From positions 9,869,107-9,933,106 of the forward strand of contig OY759225.1 of assembly GCA_963662175.1 (NCBI GenBank): a DNA stretch of 64,000 nucleotides. Direction: 5' to 3'. The DNA is from Aradus depressus (Eukaryota; Arthropoda; Insecta; Hemiptera; Aradidae). Numbering within the stretch: the stretch's first letter is position 1; every line of letters starts with the position of its first letter. A program made the position numbers and the translations under genes. The notes beneath the pieces are model-generated. The model saw nothing but the letters and a program-made list of their open reading frames with translations, searched no databases and was not told the origin of the DNA. Positions 51,980 to 60,770 of this stretch are shown one piece after another.

Positions 51980-52419
51980 CAGCGGACCAACGCACAATTT
52001 TTCGGAAAATGAGTTATTACCATCCTGATGTTGGCATAGGTTCCCTATTTCAAAACCAGTGTGGATCACTTAGTTTCTTCACTTCAGTGATAGATAGCAG
52101 CACTTTAAGTTTAGTCCACAAGTATTTTGTGCATATATTTTCAAAGTCACAATGGATCATACGGCCTTCAAAAACTTTATAGTACACAAAAAGGGATCAC
52201 TCATCCAATACTATTCTAAAATTTCAAATATAAATAAATATTTGGGGCCCATTTATGGAGATAAACAAAATGTACTCAATTTTCAATTGCGATTTTCTTC
52301 CTGTTCAGTTTCAACCAGTTGGTACGCTCTGGCTCCAAACTCCTCATATATATATTGTAAAATCCAATTGAAAAATTTGGTAATTGAAATGTTTTAAAAA
52401 TACTTGCAATTTCTTCGAA
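51980..52419. other. Non-coding
   Basis: No recognised gene; an 81-codon frame at 52152-52397 has no domain. Confidence 0.4.
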
Positions 52420-52545
52420 ATTGCGCGTCTTGGGTTTTCGATATTTTTTTTTAGGACCCTTTTCGGAAACTACTATAGAAATCAAAATTTAGTAGAAGAC
52501 CAGCTCTAATTTCTACAGGAAATGTGGTCATTTGTTATTATTTAT
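52420..52545 (-). repeat. Dispersed hairpin repeat DR2, inverted copy
   Basis: ATTGCGCGTCTTGGGTTTTC, GACCCTTTTCGGAAACTACT, GAAATCAAAATTTAGTAGAA, GACCAGCTCTAATTTCTACA, GGAAATGTGGTC. Confidence 0.85.
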
Positions 52546-52984
52546 AATATTATTATTTTTATTTTTAATATTATCAAAAAATTGTTTTTTACCAAAAATG
52601 TTTCCCGTTACATTCCCAACTAGCAGTAAGCCCTTGGTTTGGAAAACAGCAGAGAACTTTAAAATAGGTATATATTTTATTATTGTTATTTTTCAAAATA
52701 CCTAAACAACATTTTTAAAAAAAACCATTCGTCGTGGCTACAACTGATCGAATGTGTAAGGAAATGTTGAATCCATACAACGACTACCATCAATTTTCTT
52801 CAGAAAATGAAAGACGTCACTGTATACATCCATGAGGCTAATCAAAACATGTTGAAAAAATATTTCTTTCCATCTCAGACTTTCTTTTCAACAGCGATAT
52901 TGAAGGTAAAAAAGGGTTTTTCAGTTTAGTTCGAAGATTGAAAACTGAACTTAAAGTATAACTCATAAAGGGATCACTTTATTT
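52546..52984. other. Non-coding
   Basis: ACTAGCAGTAAGCCC at 52619 resembles the start of the LINE 3' fragment at 63116. Otherwise nothing. Confidence 0.4.
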
Positions 52985-53390
52985 AATGCCCATCAAGCAA
53001 TTGATACCACAACAAAATTCGTTGATGAATCACCGGCTGTGTACTTCTCCAGCACGAATATACTAAATATGTTTCCGCTCTCCCTCCAGAAGTCAATAAT
53101 GGCTACTGGAATCCTCATAATAAATATTGTCTCGACAGATTCTCTGATCCCTGTCTTCCCTTCGATCGATTTCGCGGAAAATTAATAGGTGTCTATCTTA
53201 TGGGAGTTTGAGTTTAACTATAAAATTTCATGTTGATACATTCATTATAATGGCAGATATTACAGTTTTTGTGTTAAGCCTCTCCAATAATCCCCATTTT
53301 CCCTTAGGCTGATCTGGCTGAAAATCAATGTGACGTCATTAAAGGGCTTTAAATTTACATATGAAATTTCTTGTCAATATATTATTTACA
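52985..53390 (-). repeat. Dispersed repeat DR1, inverted copy
   Basis: GATGAATCACCGGCTGTGTA, CTTCTCCAGCACGAATATAC, GATTTCGCGGAAAATTAATA, ATGTTGATACATTCATTATA, and GGCTGATCTGGCTGAAAATC. The SINE at 53394 follows immediately. Confidence 0.85.
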
Positions 53391-53393
53391 AGA

Positions 53394-53727
53394 AGGAGCC
53401 TGTGGCTCAGTGGTATGCGTGCTTGCCTTCTGAGCTCAAGACGGTTCGAAACCCGGCCAAAGCCCTTAGTTTATTTTACCTGGGAGATAAAATTAACATA
53501 AGCACGCCGTCCTTAGGATGGGACGTTAAGCGATGGTCCCGAGCCTATGTCAGATACTCGTTAAAGACCACTACCCTAGATGAATAAAAATTTAGGGTAG
53601 GCAAAATTTAGGACTCCCACAGTAAAGTCGGGCTCATGTCCGAGTAACGAAAGAGCGCTCTGGTAATAGGCGATATGACCTCGTAGTTAAAGCCCGGGCA
53701 TGAGTCATAAAACCTAACCAAACCTAC
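53394..53727 (+). mobile_element. tRNA-derived SINE, full-length, diverged head
   Basis: AGGAGCCTGTGGCTCAGTGG, GTGCTTGCCTTCTGAGCTCA, GGTTCGAAACCCGGCC, body as at 41381, tail AAAACCTAACCAAACC. The head is closer to 34228 and 40514. Confidence 0.92.
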
Positions 53728-54030
53728 AATTTCATGTCGATACATTAATTACGTTGGAATTTATTAGAGTTTTCGTGTTAAGCCTTCCCCCTCTTCCCCA
53801 CTCTTTTCCCATTATCATATCACATTAATGTGATAACATTTTAAAAATTGTATTTATTTATTTTGATTATATTCTATGACAAAAATTTATTTTGTTTTTA
53901 TATTATTGCAGAGATATTTTACTATATTGTATTATGTATAAATATTAATGAAATTCGAATGGTCAACAGAATATTTCATTAATATATATATTTATATATA
54001 TGCTTGCCTTATATATATGCTTGCCTTGAG
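53728..54030. other. AT-rich non-coding stretch
   Basis: Begins with a DR1 scrap (ATGTCGATACATTAATTACG). A short duplication (ATATATATGCTTGCCTT twice) lies at 53995-54030. Confidence 0.5.
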
Positions 54031-54367
54031 GACGCCGGTAGCTCAGTGGTATGCGTGCTTGACTTCTGAACTCAAGAACGTGGGTTCGTAACCCGACCGA
54101 GGTCCTTAGTTTATTTTATCTGGGAGGTAAAATAAACTTAAGCACGCCGTCCTTCGGATGGGACGTTAAGCGATGGTCCCGAGCCCGTACGATGCCAGGT
54201 ACTCGTTAAAGACCCCTACCCTAGGTGAATAAAAATTTAGGGTAGGCAAAATTTAGGACTCCCACAGCAGTCGGGCTCATGTCCACCAGAGTGACGAAAG
54301 AGTGCTCTGGTAGTAGGCGATATGACTTCGTTGTTAAAGCCCGGACATGAGTCATAAAACCTAACCT
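54031..54367 (+). mobile_element. tRNA-derived SINE, full-length
   Basis: GACGCCGGTAGCTCAGTGGT, GGGTTCGTAACCCGACCG, body, GCCCGGACATGAGTCAT and tail AAAACCTAACCTA. A second SINE follows without spacer. Confidence 0.93.
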
Positions 54368-54677
54368 ATGCTTGCCTTCTGAGGTCAAGATCTTGGGTTC
54401 GACACTCGGCCGAGGCCCTTAGTTTATTTTACCTGGGAGATAAAATGAACATAGGCACGCCGTCCTTCGGATGGGACGTTAAGCGATGGTCCCGAGCCTG
54501 TTTGTTAGGTACTCGTTAAAGACCCCTGCCCTAGGTGAATAAAAATTTAGAGTAGGCAAAATTTAGGACTCCCACAGCAGTCGGGCTCATGTCCACCAGA
54601 GTGACGAAAGAGCGCTCTGGTAGTAGGCGATATGACCTCGTAGTTAAAGCCCGGACATGAGTCATAATAACTAACTA
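54368..54677 (+). mobile_element. SINE, tandem second copy lacking the A box
   Basis: Starts inside the head (TGCTTGCCTTCTGAGGTCAA), B box GGGTTCGACACTCGG, then full body and end GAGTCATAATAACTAACTA. Together with 54031-54367 it forms a SINE dimer of two subtypes. Confidence 0.9.
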
Positions 54678-54789
54678 TTATAATCCCCGTCTTCCATTTG
54701 GCCGAATTAGCTCAAAATCAATAACATCGATGCCCTTATAGGGTACCAAATACACATATAAAATTTCATGTCAATATATTCATTCAACC

Positions 54790-54825
<36 letters not shown>

Positions 54826-55509
54826 CATTTTTGGTATTTGGCATATGAAATTTCATGAAAACTCCGCATCGAATATCTGACCGATTACAGAACTTCCCCT
54901 ATTCCTTGTATAGTTGCCAAAATGTATTATTATTATATTTTCCCATATTTTGAAATAAGGTCAACCTTTTTTTTATAATATGATAATGTTTTATCAAGAA
55001 AACAAAGAAGATAATATTACAGTATATTTTCTCTACTCACTTAAATTTTCTGCATGACCTAAAAAAAAGTTTTTGCTTCACTGCTTGTTTTTTTTTGTTT
55101 TTTTTTTTTTTTTTGCTCCTCAAGAACAATGAAAATTAACAGAACATCATTAAAAAAAAAATTAAAATAAAAAAATAAAAAAAAAAGTTATTAAAAGAAC
55201 TTTTTTTGCCGAAATTTTCCATCCTTTTTTTTTTTTTTTTTCTTTGTTATTCCTTTAACCGCGTCTATTTCGTCAACACCCGTTCACAAAACAGATTCAC
55301 CCAGACGGAAGAATATCACGGTAGAATAAACTAGAATAGATTAATTTCCATCCTTTTCACATAAACCAAACACAGTCGTCAATGGAATTAGTATGAAAAG
55401 ATTATGAAAAGCGCATCAAATCTAGAGATTCAACAGGAAAAAATATGGGTTTTTCTAGTAATTAAAAAAAAATTTAACTCAATTTGTATATTTGTATCTG
55501 TATCTCAGG
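54678..55509. other. Non-coding; DR1 scraps and long T/A tracts
   Basis: DR1 pieces at 54680-54785 and 54830-54905. Poly(T) at 54792-54825, mixed T/A runs at 55080-55240. Nothing coding. Confidence 0.6.
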
Positions 55510-55838
55510 GGCGCCGGTAGCTCAGTGGTAAGCGTGCTTGACTTCTGAGCTCAAGGTCGTGGGTTCGTAGCCCGACCGAGGCCCTTAGTTTATTTTATCT
55601 GGGAGGTAAAATAAACTTAAGCACGCCGTCCTTCGGATGGGACGTTAAGCGATGGTCTCGAGCCTGTGCGATGTCAGGTACTCGTTAAAGACCCCTACCC
55701 TAGGTGAATAAAAATTTAGGACTCCCACAGTAGAGTCGGGCTCATGTCCACCAGCGTGACGAAAGAGCGCTCTGGTAGTAGGCGATATGATCTCGTAGTT
55801 AAAGCCCGGGCATGAGTCATAAAACCAAACCAACCTAT
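55510..55838 (+). mobile_element. tRNA-derived SINE, full-length
   Basis: GCGCCGGTAGCTCAGTGGTA, GGGTTCGTAGCCCGACCG, body almost identical to 41381 with a short deletion (TAGGCAAAATT lost), tail AAAACCAAACCAACCT. Confidence 0.93.
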
Positions 55839-56284
55839 TTGTATCTAAGTAGGAATGAATGGAATTTGTATTCTGTGGAGACGACAAGGGAGAAAGAATA
55901 GATGATCAGAAAACTTGGGTTGCGACGAATTCACATGAAGCAACATTTTAGAATTTTTAAGGTTACATGAGTTTAAGAAAGTTTTTGAAACCCTAATAAC
56001 GAGTGTCTTTACTCAAAAATTTATTTGAGGTGGAAAATACTGCATCAACCATAACTTATATAATAAAGGAAATACTGCATCCTCTCTCTAAAGGTAATAA
56101 CATCGGAAACTTGAAATATATCGACAGTTATTAAAGTTTTCTTCTTATTATTAAAGTTTTCTCTCCCCATTAATCCCTTTATTCCTATTGCCGATTTGAA
56201 TGAAAATTAATAGTTGTCATCCTTAGGAGGTTCTGGATACAGATATAACAATTTTTTTTTTTCGATACATTCATTCAATCAGGG
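55839..56284. other. Non-coding; inverted DR1 scraps
   Basis: TATTGCCGATTTGAATGAAA, TTCGATACATTCATTCAATC at 56190-56280 are DR1 in inverse. Nothing else. Confidence 0.5.
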
Positions 56285-56990
56285 GATTGGGCCAACAAAT
56301 GGAGAATAAAAATTAATAGAGACAAATCTCTGCAAACCACATTTACCCTCAGACACAACACTTGTCCACCAGTTTACATTAACAACCAGCACATTCCTAC
56401 ATCCGACACTGTCCGATATCTAGGACTTCATTTAGACAGACGTTTAACTTGGACAACTCATATCAGACTGAAACGCACAGACCTCAAAAGACGATTTGGA
56501 CGACTGAAATCAATCATCGGACGACGATCGACCTTATCGCTTTAAAACTTCACATATACAACACTATACTTAAACCCATCTGGACTTATGGCATCGAGAT
56601 ATGGGGATCAGCCAAAAAATCAAACATACCTACAACGTCTTCAGTCAATACAATCCATCATACTACGCCACATTTTACGTATCCAACCTCACATTGCATA
56701 ATGACCTCAACATCCCATTTGTACCCTCTGTTATCAGGACATGGTGTCAAACTTTTCACGACAAACTCCATCATCACGCCAGTCCACTTAGACAAGAATT
56801 ATCTAGAAACACGCTCCCCACCAATCCACCACGACGCCTCAAGCGGGCATGGCAGAAAACCTGCTCCAGGACTAGCCTGGACTCCTCTTCGGTCACGTAC
56901 CTCAGCAGTACAGCCACTCACCTGACACTGCACTATTTATCGCAATTGCTAATGGCAAATTTTATGCCATTTATGTAACGGTGCTTATTT
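56285..56990 (+). pseudogene. Jockey-type LINE ORF2 relic
   Basis: Begins WANKWRIKINRDKSLQTTFT, VYINNQHIPTSDTVRYLGLH, LDRRLTWTTHIRLKRTDLKR, RFGRLKSIIGRRSTLSL, stop, then in another frame LHIYNTILKPIWTYGIEIWG, SAKKSN and, after a further shift, YVSNLTLHNDLNIPFVPS and PRRLKRAWQKT. These are the W.W....K...F, V.YLG..LD..L.W, WTYG.E.WG.AK and RRLKR.W blocks behind the RT catalytic core in Jockey-clade LINEs. The YADD catalytic centre is upstream of the truncation. At least two frameshifts. Confidence 0.9.
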
Positions 56991-57359
56991 CTGAAAAAAC
57001 TAAACTTATATAATAACTATTACCATCGGGATTATGGTTCTAAATAAAAAAATTATCAAAGAAATAAGGCGTACATTTTACTGACTTTAATTATAAATTC
57101 GTTTATTTTATCATTTAAAGAAATTTTAAAATTTTATATAAAAAGGATTTGGTTAGTCACATTTTACACACATTTATTATTTACCCAATACATTTTAAAA
57201 AAATCGGCATGATGTGTTCATCTGATGTTTGTTGGCTTCTTGCTTTACTGGATAAAAGCGAGATAAAACAGTGGTTGCACCTCGTGTAGCTTTTTTCTTC
57301 TTCTTGTTGTTGTAAAAATATAAATAAATAAATAAATCAGGGGTTATCCACATGTAAAC
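56991..57359. other. AT-rich non-coding stretch
   Basis: No recognised gene or repeat. Confidence 0.4.
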
Positions 57360-57576
57360 ATTGATTTTGCTTCGGATGGGATGTTAAGAGATGGTCCCAA
57401 GCCTGTGCGATGTCGGGTACTCGTTTAAGACCCCCTCATGCTACTTAACTAAACCTAAGTGGGCACACTTTAGGACTCACATAGTAGTCGGGCGCATGTC
57501 CACCAAAACGACTAAAAAGCGCTCACTTGACCTAGTAAAGCCCGGGCATGAACCACAATAACTAACTTCACTATTA
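57360..57576 (+). mobile_element. SINE, headless diverged copy
   Basis: TTGCTTCGGATGGGATGTTA, GAGATGGTCCCAAGCCTGTG, GTACTCGTTTAAGACC, GCGCATGTCCACC and AAAGCCCGGGCATGAACCAC, ending ATAACTAACT. Confidence 0.85.
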
Positions 57577-57610
57577 TTTCAGTGCATTAAAATGTTAAAG
57601 TAAATACTAG

Positions 57611-57826
57611 ACGACAAGTCCGTTTTATGTACATAACTCCCAAAGAGAGTTAGACATTCTGAGAAAAGCCCAGGAGAGAGGTGCCCGAGAACATTGCGTT
57701 GTGCCTAATGTCACTTTGAAGGCGGAACAACTGAGGAATGCCAAAGGAATCCCAACAATTCCTCATCATTTCGACTCCTCACCGACCCCTGCTCCTGTAC
57801 TACAGACTGTAGTCTCTTCTCTCTAG
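57611..57826 (+). CDS. Unrecognised coding-like segment, possible C-terminal exon
   Basis: A frame opens after TAG (57608-57610) and runs 71 codons to TAG at 57824-57826: TTSPFYVHNSQRELDILRKA, QERGAREHCVVPNVTLKAEQ, LRNAKGIPTIPHHFDSSPTP, APVLQTVVSSL. The amphipathic helix, balanced codons and higher G+C than the flanks suggest real protein. There is no ATG; possible acceptors AG at 57609-57610 or after CTCCCAAAG (57645) lack a strong pyrimidine tract. I do not recognise the family. It could be a terminal exon of a plus-strand gene, or part of a transposon. Confidence 0.42.
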   Translation, partial: TTSPFYVHNSQRELDILRKAQERGAREHCVVPNVTLKAEQLRNAKGIPTIPHHFDSSPTPAPVLQTVVSSL

Positions 57827-58057
57827 TCTATTTGTCTGTCTTATTGTGGTTAAAGTGAAGAACTTTGTTTCATTTTTAAGTTCATGCGCTGAAAATTGTT
57901 TGTCCTTCGCTTTGTGAGCGCAAATTTTTTCGTGGTCGGAAAACATGAAATTCCGTTGAAAAATCAACATCGAATTTCTGGCCGATTACATAACTTCCCC
58001 TATACACTTGGGTAACCCCCACTCCCCGAGTGCCTTCTTATCTAAGTTGCCAAGATC
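57827..58057. other. Non-coding; inverted DR1 5' end at 57935-58005
   Basis: GGTCGGAAAACATGAAATTC, GAATTTCTGGCCGATTACAT and AACTTCCCCTATAC form the DR1 start in inverse orientation. Confidence 0.7.
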
Positions 58058-58060
58058 TTA

Positions 58061-58768
58061 AGCCTAGTCCACACTAGTAGACATGTTGCGCGATTTTGGT
58101 CTCTGAGACGTGTCTCAGGTTGTCTACGAGACATGTATATAGACCAATCCCCGTCTACGGGCCTGTTGCGAGACCAAAAATTGCAGGTCTAAAGTCTCCC
58201 GATCGGAATGGGAGACCGCATGCAACGTTAGACATATTGTGCAACATTTTGACAGTGTGGACGTCACTCGGCGTCTAGAGGCGAGACATGTCCCAGTCTG
58301 TCTCGAGGTGCCGAGTGGTGTGGTTCGGCTCTTTACAGTTATTTTCCAAAGTGTTACAGTTCTTTTGAAAACATGTGGTCTAACGAGAAAGTTTTAAAAC
58401 TAATTGAAGATTACCATGCGTCTTATTGTTTGTGGGATGTTACGAGTCCCGACTACAAAAACCGGGTAAAAAGAAGAGTGGCCCTGGAATCTCTGCCTGC
58501 CTAGGTCCTTCTGCGAGCACTTCGCGCGTCTACCAACGTTTACTTACGTTTTCGCGTTCTTTCACTTGTAATTAGCACTAAGCAGGAACTCATTCCACAC
58601 AAAACAATGTCCTCCATGGTGGACTGCGAAGATGAGACTGAGAAATTCACATCGTAGTGTGGACGCTAGATGAGACAAGGAACGGTGACTCTAGACGGTC
58701 TATAGACCGTGTCTCGAGACCGCCTATAGACAAATCGCGCAACATGGTCTACTAGTGTGTACTAGGCT
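58061..58768. mobile_element. PIF/Harbinger-type element, internally deleted, TTA duplication
   Basis: Inverted ends AGCCTAGTCCACACTAGTAG and (right end, complement) AGCCTAGTACACACTAGTAG, extending to GCGCGATTT, with TTA at 58058-58060 and 58769-58771. The 3-bp TWA duplication is characteristic of PIF/Harbinger. The interior contains many GTCTC/GAGAC motifs and the start of a MADF-domain protein, but no DDE transposase. Confidence 0.93.
58373..58504 (+). pseudogene. MADF-domain protein fragment of PIF/Harbinger
   Basis: ATG at 58373 opens 43 codons to TAG at 58502: MWSNEKVLKLIEDYHASYCL, WDVTSPDYKNRVKRRVALES, LPA. The pattern W..E.VL.LI..Y.....LWD..S.DYKNR is the first half of the MADF/Myb-like domain. 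PIF/Harbinger elements encode such a DNA-binding partner beside the DDE transposase; here only this half remains and the second gene is gone. Confidence 0.8.
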
Positions 58769-59094
58769 TTAGCAAGGAATTAACAATTTCAAAAATCAAC
58801 CTAAAGGTGAGTATAAAAAAAAAAAATAAGGTGCTGCAACCTGGTGAATCCTGACACAAATACACAACCACCTTTTGTTAGGCTCTCACAGCTCTGGACA
58901 ATAACCTTTTGTTCCTTCCTCATTATCCTCCTGGATCCTTCCTCAACCGCCCATTCCTTCTCACTAACCCAATTCTGGCAACGATTAACTCCAGACGTTC
59001 AGATTTTGGGAGCCATTCTTACCTGATATCCTTCTTAATATGAAGATGGCTGATTTAGTGAGAAATTTAACATTTTTGCAGAGAAATTGTGAAA

Positions 59095-59285
59095 CACTTG
59101 ATAAAAATAAAGAAAACGTATGTTTTTTTAAAAAATATTGTCTATTTCACAAATAATATATAATATGGGACAGTATTTGTTAAGTCGTGGCTGAAGATGG
59201 TAGCAATACCGGAAGTACTCCCATATTATATATTATTTGTGAAATAGACAATATTTTTTTTTAAACATACGTTTTCTTTATTTTT
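59095..59285. mobile_element. Family F hammerhead foldback, left ribozyme deleted
   Basis: Left tail 59100-59168 (ATAAAGAAAACGTATGTTTT, ATATTGTCTATTTCACAAAT, ATAATATGGGA) faces the right unit 59172-59285. The left arm stops before its ribozyme, so the head-to-head layout remains but only one ribozyme is left. Confidence 0.8.
59186..59223 (+). ncRNA. Hammerhead-like ribozyme, family F, GAAA mutant
   Basis: TGG, CTGAAGA, T, helix II GGTA/TACC with GCAA tetraloop, GGAA (GAAA mutated), AGTACT with C, CCA. Helices are all intact; the core A13 change should inactivate it. Confidence 0.7.
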
Positions 59286-59356
59286 AGTGAGAAATGATTA
59301 TTTTACAGGTTGTCAAATAAAATATAGTCTGACCTCTCACAGATTTTATTCTGTTA

Positions 59357-59507
59357 AAGTAAATTTGATGTCTTGTATATAATATATTACCATTATACAA
59401 GACAATTATTGTACAAGACCATTGTAGATATTATTATTCTTGTTTTCGTTATTATTATTTCATTTTTATTTTATTATATTACATTGTACAAGACATCAAA
59501 TGTACTT
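59357..59507. mobile_element. 151-bp MITE-like hairpin
   Basis: Ends AAGTAAATTTGATGTCTTGT and (complement) AAGTACATTTGATGTCTTGT, about 23 bp with few mismatches. AT-rich inside with a further ACAAGAC pair. Confidence 0.8.
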
Positions 59508-59531
59508 ATGGTTTCTTTTGACCGATTGTTA

Positions 59532-59668
59532 ATAGGTTAGGTTAGGTTAGGTTTTATGACTCATGTCCGGGCTTTAACTACGAGGTCATATCGCCTATTA
59601 CCAGAGAGCTCTTTCATCACTCTGGTGGACATGAGCCCGACTCTACTATGGGAGTCCTAATTTATGCC
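59532..59668 (-). mobile_element. SINE 3' end, minus strand, long AACCT tail
   Basis: In minus orientation it ends AAAACCTAACCTAACCTAAC, three and a half AACCT units, preceded by AAAGCCCGGACATGAGTCAT and the GGGCTCATGTCCACCAGAGT block. The 5' part is missing. Confidence 0.9.
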
Positions 59669-59735
59669 GGCTAGAAAAAATTAATAAAATCTGTGAGAGG
59701 TCAGACTATATTTTATTTTACAACCTGTGAAATAT

Positions 59736-60009
59736 GCTACTTAAGTAGGAAAATCAATAGTTTCCCAGCTTTACAAAGTATAGGAGGAGTTACGTAATCA
59801 GACATAAATTTGATGTAGATTTCCTAAATTAATTAAGTTTCATCTTCAATGATACATCACCATTTAGTATGGAATCCACACCAACAATGTAAGCAACAAC
59901 TGTAAAAAGTGGGATGACAAATTATTTATATTTTTTTGGATACACGTAATAAATTTTGGGAACGAACTTCTTCCTAAGGGTGGAATTATACATATCAAAA
60001 AATACTCAC
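59736..60009. other. Non-coding; downstream flank of the 60010-60072 exon
   Basis: A DR1-type block (TATAGGAGGAGTTACGTAAT, CAGACATAAATTTGATG) lies at 59781-59820. Otherwise nothing. Confidence 0.5.
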
Positions 60010-60072
60010 CCTTCGACACGTGCTCGAGTCTTTCGGAGTCTGGTCGGAAGCAACAGTTCCAAAGATCGTCGG
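60010..60072 (-). CDS. Candidate internal exon (63 nt), unrecognised host protein
   Basis: On the minus strand a pyrimidine-rich acceptor (ATTTTTTATTTTTCAG) precedes and GTGAGT follows. The exon is markedly GC-richer than its AT-rich flanks. All three frames are open, so the frame is not decided by this exon alone. In phase 0 it reads PTIFGTVASDQTPKDSSTCR plus R and would join in frame to SLPQTTPPG at 9519, giving one Ser/Thr/Pro-rich segment. Another frame gives DDLWNCCFRPDSERLEHVSK, but splicing from it into the 9430-9519 exon meets a stop. Function unknown. The two exons would then be separated by about 50.5 kb. Confidence 0.55.
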
Positions 60073-60301
60073 CTGAAAAATAAAAAATAATTATTAAAAA
60101 TGTATTAATATTGTAATAATATAATAAACTGGAGGCGTTGTCCAATTTAAGAATGTTAAATTTTGTTGAAACTATGAACTAATAAAAATGTCTGTCCCCA
60201 TCCTGACCTCCCTACCTGTTCAAAATCCTGAGATGCCATGAGGCAAATGTTTAAACTGAGCTTTTAAGGAGGCTACATGTAAAATTTCATGAAACTCTAA
60301 G

Positions 60302-60304
<3 letters not shown>
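60073..60304. other. Non-coding with a DR3 module
   Basis: TCCCTACCTGTTCAAAATCC, then ACATGTAAAATTTCATGAAA match one DR3 unit. Confidence 0.6.
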
Positions 60305-60335
<31 letters not shown>

Positions 60336-60770
60336 CCGAGGGCTGATTGTGTTACCGCGGCCAGAGTAGGCCTATTGTGTGCCCTGTGTGTGTTGGTCCC
60401 TAAAGCAGCCCTGTATCTTTAATAAAGTCTAGGATTCTTCTGCAAGTTCCTTCTATTACCTGCTTCGGTTCCGTTATGGCAGACCCGAAGCAGTGAAGTC
60501 TACTGCATTCTAGTGCCTCGCACTGGCTTAGAATATGAACCGGAGTCTCATTTTCATCGCCACATTTTCTGCACAGAGGGCTTCTAGCGATGCCCATATT
60601 GTGTAGGTGTTTGTTCATATGACAGTGTCCTGTGATCAGCTCTTAGATCCATTCTGCTAATATTCAGGAGCTCTCGACTCCTTTTCTCTGAGAGTTCCGC
60701 TACAAAGAGTTTTGGGACCCCTCTCCAGAACTGGATGTGATTCCTGGTCAGCCAACCATTTATTGCCCAA
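60305..60770 (-). pseudogene. R1/I-type LINE 3' fragment with poly(A)
   Basis: Minus strand, high to low: NGWLTRNHIQFWRGVPKLFV, AELSEKRSRELLNISRMDLR, a frameshift, LITGHCHMNKHLHNMGIARS, PLCRKCGDENETPVHILSQC, EALECSRLHCFGSAITEP, then CRRILDFIKDTGLL and a stop at 60400. This is the ITGH..LN.HL..MG....C..C....E...HIL..C segment after the RNase H domain. The 3' UTR is short and the poly(A) (T-run at 60307-60336 on plus) is long, so the insertion may be fairly recent, but a frameshift is present. Confidence 0.88.

Larger units (their letters stand above)
59290..59735. mobile_element. Family E tails enclosing a MITE and a SINE
   Basis: Minus tail 59305-59345 (CAGGTTGTCAAATAAAATAT, GACCTCTCACAGATTTTATT) and plus tail 59683-59735 (AAAATCTGTGAGAGGTCAGA, TTTTACAACCTGTGAAATA) preserve the divergent layout of family E pairs. 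The ribozymes between them are lost and replaced by the MITE (59357-59507) and SINE (59532-59668). Confidence 0.75.

Noticed and set aside
58840..59030. Exon-like segment ending at GTAAGA on the minus strand
   Set aside because: The donor lies in a repeated AAGATGGCTGA block also found at 29595, and the open frames have no protein character.
60010..60072. Alternative reading of the exon as DDLWNCCFRPDSERLEHVSK
   Set aside because: It is open, but if spliced directly to 9519 it runs into a stop; phase 0 is compatible. Not excluded if further exons lie between.
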